Positions 1 to 5,580 of a DNA stretch of 5,905 nucleotides are shown here, one piece after another. A program made the position numbers and the translations under genes. The stretch comes from an uncultured Lactobacillus sp. (GTDB taxonomy: Bacteria; Bacillota; Bacilli; Lactobacillales; Lactobacillaceae). Every line of letters starts with the position of its first letter. Positions within the stretch are counted from its first letter, which is position 1. The DNA is taken from contig CAMLRO010000055.1 of NCBI GenBank assembly GCA_946482425.1, positions 1-5,905 on the forward strand, in the 5' to 3' direction. Under the pieces are notes generated by a model that saw only the letters and a list, made by a program, of their open reading frames with translations, made no database searches and was not told where the DNA came from.

Positions 1-1214
1 AACTGTATCACGCCAAAAATACGCTCAGCTTCTCCAATTTTTATAATCAAGTTGGCCAAGGCAAAACTTCGGATGCCGAGATGATGCTGGAAAATTCTCT
101 TTTTGGTTTGCAGTCTGGTTCAGCCATGTCTAGTTATGGTACTTCAAATACTTTTGAGAGTGCTCCGGCAATACTAAGTCAGCAAGGTGGCTACACTACT
201 GCCGTTATGCATGGCGGTGCTGGTTCTTTTTGGAACCGCAATAATGCTTATAAACAATTTGGCTATGAGTACTTTATGCCACTGTCATATTATGAAAATA
301 AACCTAAGTATTATATTGGTTATGGCTTGAAAGACAAAATTTTCTTCTCCCAATCTATTAAATATATCGAACGTTTGCCGCAACCCTTTTATCTCAAATT
401 AATTACTGTAACAAATCATTATCCCTATGATTTGGATAAGAAAAATCAGTCAATTGACAAAACAGATACTGGTGATGAAACGGTTGATGGTTATGTCCAA
501 ACTGCTCATTATTTGGACCAGGCGATTGGTCAATTAATGCGGTGGATGAAAAAAACTGGTTTAGATAAAAATACTTTACTGGTCTTTTATGGTGATCATT
601 ATGGTATTTCCGGTAATCACCATAAGGCTAGTGCAGAACTACTTAATCAGGATGAATTTACTAATTTTGATAACCTGAAATTTCAGCGTGTTCCCTTAAT
701 GTTTCATATGAAGGGGTTAAAAGGCGGCATTAAAAACACTTATGGTGGAGAAATTGACGTGTTGCCAACCTTGTTAAATTTACTGGGAATTACGAACAAG
801 GGCACTATACAATTTGGTCATGATTTATTAAGTAACAAAGCACCACAAATTGTTGCCCAGCGAAATGGTGACTTTATAACACCGCTATATGCGAAAGTAG
901 GCAGTACCTATTATGATACTAAGACAGGTGAAGAAATAATTAAGCCAGACAAAAAATTAAAGACTGAGCTGGTGGCAATTTCAAACAAGGTAACAACACA
1001 GCTTTCATTGTCTGATCGTGTTATAGCAGGTAATCTTTTACGTTTTTATCATCCAAAATGGTTTAAAAAGGTTAAACCGCAAGATTATGATTATAATGAA
1101 CAAAAAGCATTAAAGAATTTGTATGCAAAGAATAAAACTTCTTTATGGTATAAAAATCACCAAAAAACAACGCAAAATAAATTTAAAACCGATGCACCTG
1201 AACTCGAAAAATAA
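1..1214 (+). CDS. ltaS: Lipoteichoic acid synthase LtaS (sulfatase-fold phosphoglycerol transferase), 5'-truncated by window edge
   Basis: The reading frame is open from base 3, so the first Met (81) is internal and the true start lies upstream. About 403 residues are visible, against roughly 650 for the family, so the N-terminal membrane helices and the first metal-binding Glu are missing. LtaS polymerises glycerol-phosphate from phosphatidylglycerol onto a glycolipid anchor on the outer membrane face, using Mn2+. The GQGKTSDAEMM motif carries the catalytic Thr (codon 66-68). The substrate-binding HGG...FWNR segment follows (His 210-212, Trp 231-233, Arg 237-239), then TNHYPY (His 417-419), then the metal-binding Asp-His of YGDHYGIS (594-599). 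Similarity to Staphylococcus aureus LtaS, recalled from memory, continues to the C-terminus, including a DLPTL-like segment (DVLPTLLNLLG) and LLRFYHPKWFKKV. This favours a true LtaS over a distant sulfatase. The gene ends in a charged tail, with no terminator seen before secG. Confidence 0.93.
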   Translation, partial: LYHAKNTLSFSNFYNQVGQGKTSDAEMMLENSLFGLQSGSAMSSYGTSNTFESAPAILSQQGGYTTAVMHGGAGSFWNRNNAYKQFGYEYFMPLSYYENKPKYYIGYGLKDKIFFSQSIKYIERLPQPFYLKLITVTNHYPYDLDKKNQSIDKTDTGDETVDGYVQTAHYLDQAIGQLMRWMKKTGLDKNTLLVFYGDHYGISGNHHKASAELLNQDEFTNFDNLKFQRVPLMFHMKGLKGGIKNTYGGEIDVLPTLLNLLGITNKGTIQFGHDLLSNKAPQIVAQRNGDFITPLYAKVGSTYYDTKTGEEIIKPDKKLKTELVAISNKVTTQLSLSDRVIAGNLLRFYHPKWFKKVKPQDYDYNEQKALKNLYAKNKTSLWYKNHQKTTQNKFKTDAPELEK

Positions 1215-1217
1215 TAC

Positions 1218-1246
1218 TCGAAATTAAATCTATTTTGTGCTAAAAT
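1218..1246 (+). promoter_or_regulatory. Predicted sigma-A promoter of secG (extended -10)
   Basis: The -35 candidate TCGAAA (1218-1223, 4 of 6 to TTGACA) is followed by a 17-bp spacer and TAAAAT (1241-1246, 5 of 6 to TATAAT). A TG one base upstream (1238-1239) makes it an extended -10. It starts 4 bases after the ltaS stop and would initiate near 1252-1254, leaving about 30 nt of leader before secG. This suggests that secG has its own transcription start. The call rests on motif matching only. Confidence 0.5.
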
Positions 1247-1270
1247 TTACCAGTAACGTATCTGTATATT

Positions 1271-1275
1271 GGAGG
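1271..1275 (+). promoter_or_regulatory. Ribosome binding site of secG that fixes a TTG start
   Basis: GGAGG stands 7 nt before TTG (1283-1285) but 22 nt before the first in-frame ATG (1298-1300). The spacing therefore strongly supports the TTG start. Starting there also keeps the whole first membrane helix. Confidence 0.8.
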
Positions 1276-1282
1276 CAGCGCA

Positions 1283-1516
1283 TTGTACAATTTATTTATG
1301 ACGCTACTAATTATTGTTTCAATCTTAATCGTTATTGCGACAATGATGCAGCCGCAAAAGCAGCAAGATGCATTGAATGCACTCTCTGGCGGTGCAGTTT
1401 TTAGTGGTCAAACGAAGAAACGTGGTTTTGAAGCATTTATGGAAAAAGTAACATCTGTTTTACTGGTGCTCTTTTTCGCTTTTGCTATTGTATTAGCTTA
1501 TTTGTCTTCAAAATAA
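1283..1516 (+). CDS. secG: Preprotein translocase subunit SecG
   Basis: This small inner-membrane protein of 77 residues has the normal length for Gram-positive SecG. SecG binds SecY in the SecYEG channel and stimulates SecA-driven export of unfolded proteins. Two hydrophobic helices are visible, at about residues 3-21 and 57-74. They are joined by a polar loop with the family signature GGAVFSG...KKRGFEAF (residues 36-52), which corresponds to the GGA-x-x-LFG-xxx-RG motif of other SecGs. The start is TTG, chosen because of the GGAGG 7 nt upstream. It lies 68 nt downstream of ltaS with its own predicted promoter. It is followed by an intrinsic terminator and then rnr, the order common in Firmicutes. 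In Bacillus subtilis a carboxylesterase gene lies between secG and rnr; here there is none. Confidence 0.95.
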   Translation: MYNLFMTLLIIVSILIVIATMMQPQKQQDALNALSGGAVFSGQTKKRGFEAFMEKVTSVLLVLFFAFAIVLAYLSSK

Positions 1517-1524
1517 CTAATGGT

Positions 1525-1557
1525 TCCTCCCGATCAAGTGATGGGAGGACTTTTTTT
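1525..1557 (+). terminator. Intrinsic terminator downstream of secG (possible attenuator of rnr-smpB)
   Basis: TCCTCCC (1525-1531) pairs perfectly with GGGAGGA (1543-1549). Past a single bulged G (1532), three more pairs form (1533-1535 with 1540-1542), closing a 4-nt loop. One C separates the stem from seven T (1551-1557). This is a textbook rho-independent structure. It lies between secG and rnr, whose start is only 31 nt further on, so transcription of rnr-smpB from the secG promoter would require readthrough. Confidence 0.88.
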
Positions 1558-1588
1558 ATCTTTTTACTAACGAAATGGAGTTAAGTGC

Positions 1589-3913
1589 ATGGCACAAAAC
1601 GAGAATATCTTAGCCAATGTTTTAGAGATTTTTCGTCACAATCCTAAAAAACAATATCAAGTTGAACAAATTGACCGTATGTTGCGCCGAGACAGACTTG
1701 GCAGTTTTTCAGATATGGTCAAAGCATTATCCTATTTGGAACAGGAAAAGAAAATAATTACCGATGGCAATGGCCGATATCAATTAGCTGAGGAAAATAC
1801 CGAAGTGGAAGGCATTTTTAAGGCAAATAGCAAAGGCTTTGGTTTCGTCAAACTCGAGGACGAAGATGCTGATGATATTTTTATTGCTCGTGATTATACA
1901 GCATATGCCGTGGATGGTGATCGTGTTAAGGTCAAAATCACTGCTGGTGGTAATCCATGGAATGGTAAAGGGCCTGAAGGACAAATAGAAGAAATTCTCG
2001 AACGTGGCACGAAAACACTGGTCGGTGAATTTCATTCAATGACTGATGCTCAAATAAAAACCAGTCATTTTATTGGTTATGTTCTCAGCTCAAATAAAAA
2101 ACTGGCAAACTATCGCGTTTATATTAGTCAGGACAGTTTGCGTCCACAAAAACAAGATATTGTCAAAGTATCGCTCGCTAACTATCCTGACAAAGATAAT
2201 CCAGATTCGATGACTGGTGTTGTTACCAATATTATTGGTAACAAAAATTTACCAGGCGTCGATATTATGGCTATTGTGTCTGAACATGATGTTCGTACAG
2301 AATGGTCTGAAGATGCTCTTGAGCAGTCTAATGCTATTCCTGATCACGTGACTGAGGCAGAAATGGCGGATCGAGAGGACATTAGGGAGCAGCCCGCAGT
2401 TACCATTGATGGGGATGATTCTAAAGACTTCGATGATGCCGTGGTTTTATGGAAACTTCCTAACGGTAACTATCATTTAGGGGTTCATATTGCTGATGTA
2501 GCGCATTATGTGACGGAAAATTCTCCTTTGGACAAAGAAGCTTTTACCAGGGGTAATAGTACATATCTTGTTGACCGTGTTATTCCAATGTTGCCGTTTA
2601 GATTATCTAATGGCATCTGTTCTTTAAATGAGGGGCAAGATCGTCTTGTTTTGTCTTGCGAAATGGAAATTTCTCCGGAAGGAAAAAGAGTTAATTATCG
2701 TATTCATCCCTCTGTTATGCGATCACACGGCAGAATGACTTATAACAATGTCAACAAGGTCTTAGATCAAGATAATCATGAAGAACTAGAGGAAAAATAC
2801 GTTAAACTGGCACCCATGTTGCAAGATATGGCCGAACTGCATAATGTGTTATACCAGCAAAGGCATCAGCGTGGTGCAATAGATTTTGAGGAACCTGAAG
2901 CAAAAATTATTGTTGATGATCAAGGTAAACCCACAGATATCGTGTTACACGATCGTGGTATAGCTGAAAAAATGATCGAATCATTCATGCTTATAGCAAA
3001 TGAAACTGTTGCCGAAGACTTTTATCGCAAACACGTTCCATTTCTGTATCGTGTACATGAAACTCCAGATGGTGAGCGTATTAAAGGCTTCTTTGAATTT
3101 TGCAGTGCTTTTGGATTGCATATTACTGCTGATCCCAATCACGTTAAACCAATTGACTTGCAAAAAGTCGTGGCTAAAACAACTGATACACCTGAAGAAG
3201 CAGTAGTTCAAATGATGATGCTTCGTAGCTTAAAGCAGGCACATTATTCAGAAGAACCACTAGGGCATTTTGGTCTTGCTGCTAAATACTACACTCATTT
3301 TACTTCACCAATTAGACGGTATTCCGATTTAATGGTGCATAGAATGATTCATGCATATAGTGAAAATGGTATTAACCAAAAAGTACAGGATCATTTTGCC
3401 AGCTATCTACCTGAAGTTGCAGATCAAACTTCAACACAGGAACGTGTATCTGTTGATACTGAAAGAGAAGTAAACGATCTCAAAATGACTGAATTTATGG
3501 CGGATAAAGTTGGAGAACACTTTGATGCTGTTGTTTCTTCTGTGACTAGTTTTGGAATGTTTATCCAGTTGCCCAATACAGTTGAAGGCTTAATTCATAT
3601 TTCAAATTTGACGGATGATTTCTACAGTTATAATGAAAAAAGCATGACCCTGACTGGACGCGGTACTCATAAACAATATCATGTGGGGATGCCTCTTAAA
3701 GTAACCCTTACGAATGCTAACGTTGAGCAGCATCAGCTTGACTTTGAAATTTATGATCCTAATGCACCTAAGAGGTCTCATAATAATCGTGGTACGAAAA
3801 ACGAAAGACGCGGTAATCGGGGCTTTCGCAACGATCACGCACATAAGGGTCACTACCGCAACAATTTTCAAAAAAATGGTAATCATCCACATTTAAGTAG
3901 ATATAAACATTAG
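1589..3913 (+). CDS. rnr: Ribonuclease R (RNase II/RNB family 3'-5' exoribonuclease)
   Basis: This processive hydrolytic exonuclease degrades structured RNA, including defective mRNA released by trans-translation, and takes part in RNA quality control. The 774 residues show the full domain order. A winged-helix region spans about 5-66. The first cold-shock domain begins at about 72 (GIFKANSKGFGFV), and a second follows at about 140-215. The RNB catalytic domain spans about 258-590 and contains TIDGDDSKDFDD, giving Asp274, Asp280, Asp282 and Asp283 as metal ligands and catalytic residues. Tyr326 fits the RNA-clamping Tyr, and FTSPIRRYSDL (571-581) is the conserved Arg motif. An S1 domain lies at about 643-722. 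The tail (727-774) is rich in Arg, Lys, Asn and His. The ATG start has GGAG 8 nt upstream (1577-1580). The gene sits between the secG terminator and smpB. No catalytic residue appears to be missing. Confidence 0.97.
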   Translation: MAQNENILANVLEIFRHNPKKQYQVEQIDRMLRRDRLGSFSDMVKALSYLEQEKKIITDGNGRYQLAEENTEVEGIFKANSKGFGFVKLEDEDADDIFIARDYTAYAVDGDRVKVKITAGGNPWNGKGPEGQIEEILERGTKTLVGEFHSMTDAQIKTSHFIGYVLSSNKKLANYRVYISQDSLRPQKQDIVKVSLANYPDKDNPDSMTGVVTNIIGNKNLPGVDIMAIVSEHDVRTEWSEDALEQSNAIPDHVTEAEMADREDIREQPAVTIDGDDSKDFDDAVVLWKLPNGNYHLGVHIADVAHYVTENSPLDKEAFTRGNSTYLVDRVIPMLPFRLSNGICSLNEGQDRLVLSCEMEISPEGKRVNYRIHPSVMRSHGRMTYNNVNKVLDQDNHEELEEKYVKLAPMLQDMAELHNVLYQQRHQRGAIDFEEPEAKIIVDDQGKPTDIVLHDRGIAEKMIESFMLIANETVAEDFYRKHVPFLYRVHETPDGERIKGFFEFCSAFGLHITADPNHVKPIDLQKVVAKTTDTPEEAVVQMMMLRSLKQAHYSEEPLGHFGLAAKYYTHFTSPIRRYSDLMVHRMIHAYSENGINQKVQDHFASYLPEVADQTSTQERVSVDTEREVNDLKMTEFMADKVGEHFDAVVSSVTSFGMFIQLPNTVEGLIHISNLTDDFYSYNEKSMTLTGRGTHKQYHVGMPLKVTLTNANVEQHQLDFEIYDPNAPKRSHNNRGTKNERRGNRGFRNDHAHKGHYRNNFQKNGNHPHLSRYKH

Positions 3914-3922
3914 GTTAGAAAA

Positions 3923-4381
3923 TTGAAAAAAGAAAAAAATGAAAATTTAATTGCTCAAAATAAAAAAGCACATCATGATTATTTCATTAAAGAAACATAT
4001 GAAGCAGGTATTGCTTTAACGGGCACGGAAATAAAATCAGTGAGGGCACGGCGTATTAATTTACGCGATGGCTATGTACAAATTATTAACGGTTCTGCTT
4101 TTCTTGAAAATGTCCACATCAGTGAATATAAGCAAGGCAATCGGTATAACCATGAACCACTTCGTTCAAGAAGGTTGCTTTTACATAAAAAGGAACTGGC
4201 AAGACTTGCTAAGGACCAGTCTGCACGTGGAATTGCAATTATTCCTTTGAAGGTCTATCTGAAACATGGTTTTGCCAAAGTCCTCATTGGTGTCGGTCAA
4301 GGAAAGAAAAAATATGACAAGCGGGAGGCAATTAAGAAACGGGATCAAGAACGAGAAATACGCAGACAATATAAAATATAA
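3923..4381 (+). CDS. smpB: SsrA-binding protein SmpB (trans-translation)
   Basis: SmpB binds the tRNA-like part of tmRNA and carries it into the A site of stalled ribosomes, so that the nascent chain is tagged and the mRNA released. At 152 residues the protein has normal family length. Signatures in order are [14 protein letters not shown] (9-22), [18 protein letters not shown] (24-41), a beta-barrel core with the HISEY segment, and a C-terminal tail with GKKKYDKRE followed by a Lys/Arg-rich helix to the end, which enters the mRNA path in other SmpBs. The start is TTG, 9 nt after the rnr stop; the upstream frame closes at that stop and the nearby ATG (3939) is out of frame. Only a weak SD (AGG, 3912-3914, inside the rnr stop region) is visible. 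Translation coupled to rnr is therefore likely (inference). Confidence 0.95.
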   Translation: MKKEKNENLIAQNKKAHHDYFIKETYEAGIALTGTEIKSVRARRINLRDGYVQIINGSAFLENVHISEYKQGNRYNHEPLRSRRLLLHKKELARLAKDQSARGIAIIPLKVYLKHGFAKVLIGVGQGKKKYDKREAIKKRDQEREIRRQYKI

Positions 4382-4386
4382 AGGGG

Positions 4387-4420
4387 CGGTTTAATTTGTT
4401 TTATAGTTAAACTGTTTTTT
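4387..4420 (+). terminator. Probable intrinsic terminator after smpB
   Basis: CGGTTTAA (4387-4394) pairs with TTAAACTG (4407-4414), giving 8 bp with one G-U pair and a 12-nt loop. It is followed at once by six T (4415-4420), then AATTTT. The stem is AT-rich with only two G-C pairs, so it is weaker than the secG terminator. Its position 5 nt after the smpB stop fits the end of the rnr-smpB unit. Confidence 0.6.
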
Positions 4421-4520
4421 AATTTTGCATATGTTTAAAACTGAACAAATTATAAAAATCTATTTTAAAAACCTCCGTATATAATTTAATAATACTGATT
4501 TAACCAGGAAAATAATAAAA

Positions 4521-4549
4521 GTAACTTTGTGATTTATACACAAAGTTGC
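4521..4549. repeat. Strong inverted repeat (hairpin) in the smpB-nitroreductase intergenic region
   Basis: AACTTTGTG (4523-4531) and CACAAAGTT (4539-4547) are perfect inverted repeats around a 7-nt spacer. Two further outer pairs (4521-4549 and a G-U at 4522-4548) extend the stem in + strand RNA. No T-run follows on the + strand. On the - strand the hairpin is followed by TTTTATTATTTT, so it could terminate - strand transcription. It could also be a protein-binding site or an RNA structure. The symmetry is certain and the function is not known. Confidence 0.6.
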
Positions 4550-4614
4550 AAATAAATTAATCTTTCTTTATAAATTTTTTTGTTATCTTTGCCAAATACC
4601 TTTGCAATATTGCG

Positions 4615-4637
4615 TATAATTTATTAATATTATTAAT
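4615..4637 (+). promoter_or_regulatory. Candidate -10 box next to an AT-rich palindrome upstream of the nitroreductase gene
   Basis: A perfect TATAAT (4615-4620) is followed 2 bases later by ATTAATA-T-TATTAAT (4623-4637), a perfect 7-bp inverted repeat with a 1-base centre. A palindrome overlapping the expected transcription start would fit a repressor operator. No good -35 lies at 16-18 bp: TTGCCA at 4589-4594 is 20 bp away. The gene starts about 190 nt further on, and such motifs arise often by chance at this base composition. Confidence 0.25.
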
Positions 4638-4828
4638 GTGTATATGACTGATTTTATTAGATAGTAATGCTTCAATTTGTAACTTTAGTAGAAGTGTAAA
4701 CAAGTGAGTATTAAAAAGATAGAGTATTTTTGATTATTTCTACCTGTATTGAAATTCTAGAGAAATTTGTTTTAAAAAAGTAGAGTTGTTTCATTATGCT
4801 CTCTTTATATGTAAGGATTTGAATCGGA

Positions 4829-5485
4829 ATGGAATTTAATAAAGTTTATAACCATGAACGAGTAACTCGCAAGTTTACTAGTAGAAAAGTTAACGAAAAA
4901 TTACTTGCTAAGATTATTCAAAGGGCACAGTTATCTCCGTCATTACTTAACTCACAACCGTGGAAGGTTTATATGTTAACTGGTGATGCGCTCTCTGGTC
5001 TAAAAAAAGAAGTGAAAACTCAAATTGATAACAATGTTGAGCCTCACGAAGATTTTGTCAAAATGTTGTCACTCAATTGGGATTCATATCCTAGTCAAAA
5101 TATGGCTGCTGTTGGGGCTTCCCAGCCTTATTTTTTTAATAACAAAATGGAACTATTCTCGGAATCAAATAACAATATGTTCAACGCTCAGGATGTCGCT
5201 TTCCTTACGATCCCAAGAACCTCTCCAGCTTGGTCAGTTTATGATTTAGGGATTTTTTCACAAAGTATCATGTTGCTTGCGCTTAATGAGGGACTAGCAA
5301 TTATGCCTGCGCATTCAATGGTATCTTATCCTGAGCTGGTACGTAAGTATTGTAAAATACCAGAGGATGAACTTGTGGGTATGGCAATTGCGCTTGGTTA
5401 CCAGGATAATGCAGCAGAAGTCAATGATCCCAAGTTTTATCCTGATCGTTTACCGTTTAAGAAAATTTATAAATTAGTTAAATAA
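4829..5485 (+). CDS. Nitroreductase-family FMN-dependent NAD(P)H oxidoreductase
   Basis: The 218 residues match the usual family length (about 215-220, as in NfsB-type and PnbA-type enzymes). These are soluble FMN dimers that use NAD(P)H to reduce nitroaromatics, quinones or similar acceptors; the physiological substrate cannot be read from sequence. The FMN-phosphate-binding pattern near the N-terminus is visible as ERVTRKF (10-16), followed by the family core SPSLLNSQPW (36-45). The C-terminal half has a hydrophobic helix (YDLGIFSQSIMLLALNEG, 138-155), then MPAHSMVSYPELVRK (159-173) and ELVGMAIALGY (181-191). The ATG start has AAGGA 11 nt upstream (4813-4817), slightly long spacing. It follows about 410 nt of non-coding DNA and looks monocistronic. 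PnbA-like p-nitrobenzoate reductase is a possible subtype, but that is a guess. Confidence 0.88.
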   Translation: MEFNKVYNHERVTRKFTSRKVNEKLLAKIIQRAQLSPSLLNSQPWKVYMLTGDALSGLKKEVKTQIDNNVEPHEDFVKMLSLNWDSYPSQNMAAVGASQPYFFNNKMELFSESNNNMFNAQDVAFLTIPRTSPAWSVYDLGIFSQSIMLLALNEGLAIMPAHSMVSYPELVRKYCKIPEDELVGMAIALGYQDNAAEVNDPKFYPDRLPFKKIYKLVK

Positions 5486-5498
5486 GTATGTAATCTAA

Positions 5499-5527
5499 TT
5501 AAAATAAAGCGCTATTAATGATAAAAT
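5499..5527 (+). promoter_or_regulatory. Predicted sigma-A promoter of the CNNM/HlyC-type gene (extended -10)
   Basis: TTAAAA (5499-5504, 4 of 6 to TTGACA) stands 17 bp before TAAAAT (5522-5527, 5 of 6 to TATAAT), with TG one base upstream (5519-5520). This is the same arrangement as the promoter proposed for secG. Initiation near 5534 would leave a leader of about 47 nt. I saw no terminator hairpin with a T-run between the nitroreductase stop and this site, so cotranscription is also possible. Confidence 0.4.
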
Positions 5528-5564
5528 GTTAAATGAGGGAATTTAATTTAAACGATAAACTAAT

Positions 5565-5572
5565 AAAGGTGA
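5565..5572 (+). promoter_or_regulatory. Ribosome binding site deciding the TTG start of the CNNM/HlyC-type gene
   Basis: AAAGGTGA lies 8 nt before TTG (5581-5583). The frame is closed upstream by TAA (5575-5577), leaving TTG as the only common start codon ahead of the first membrane helix. Confidence 0.75.
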
Positions 5573-5580
5573 TATAAATT

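Larger units (their letters stand above)
4421..4828. other. AT-rich intergenic region with no recognisable gene
   Basis: About 410 nt separate the smpB terminator from the nitroreductase gene. By hand count 4441-4800 has 78 G or C in 360 bases (about 22%), well below the flanking genes. The longest ATG peptide I noticed is 17 codons (4431-4484), with no SD. I searched for tmRNA because ssrA follows smpB in Bacillus subtilis, but saw no T-loop GGTTCGA at a 3' end and no tag-peptide frame. The region holds two TATAAT boxes (4480-4485, 4615-4620), a strong hairpin (4521-4549), an AT palindrome (4623-4637) and an imperfect direct repeat (4711-4737 and 4772-4797). It presumably carries the nitroreductase promoter, but I cannot place that with confidence. 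Confidence 0.7.

Noticed and set aside
1202..1223. ACTCGAAA direct repeat (1202-1209 and 1216-1223) around the ltaS stop
   Set aside because: Only 8 bp and two copies; the second overlaps the predicted -35 box. Not enough to call an element.
1784..2035. 83-codon minus-strand frame inside rnr
   Set aside because: It lies wholly antisense to conserved RNase R domains, and its protein shows no recognisable domain. It is a shadow of the real frame.
2981..3211. Overlapping frames on both strands inside the rnr catalytic region
   Set aside because: The RNB domain in frame with 1589 fully explains the region; the others are shadow frames.
3870..3876. A7 run near the rnr 3' end as a programmed slippage site
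   Set aside because: The zero frame continues normally to a stop within about 40 nt, and no downstream structure or meaningful alternate product was seen.
3602..3892. 96-codon minus-strand frame and a plus-strand alternate frame at the rnr 3' end
   Set aside because: They arise opposite or beside the low-complexity tail and S1 domain, and have no SD or family signature.
4068..4369. Small alternate-frame ORFs on both strands inside smpB
   Set aside because: SmpB is intact and conserved across this span, so these are shadows.
4431..4484. 17-codon peptide starting at ATG 4431, cationic and hydrophobic, like a small pheromone or toxin
   Set aside because: No Shine-Dalgarno upstream, it directly follows the smpB terminator, and such short frames are expected by chance.
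4382..4828. tmRNA (ssrA) directly after smpB, prompted by the GGGGCGG just after the stop codon
   Set aside because: No GATTCGAC-like 5' segment, no T-loop GGTTCGA with a paired arm, and no tag-peptide frame ending in Ala-Leu-Ala-Ala were visible. The G-rich start is better explained as part of a terminator stem.
4815..4828. TTTGAATC before the nitroreductase start, resembling a tRNA T-loop
   Set aside because: It lacks the canonical TTCGA core and flanking paired arm, and sits in the SD-to-start leader.
5025..5249. 74-codon alternate frame inside the nitroreductase gene
   Set aside because: The main frame carries the family motifs throughout; no sign of a frameshift or overlapping gene.
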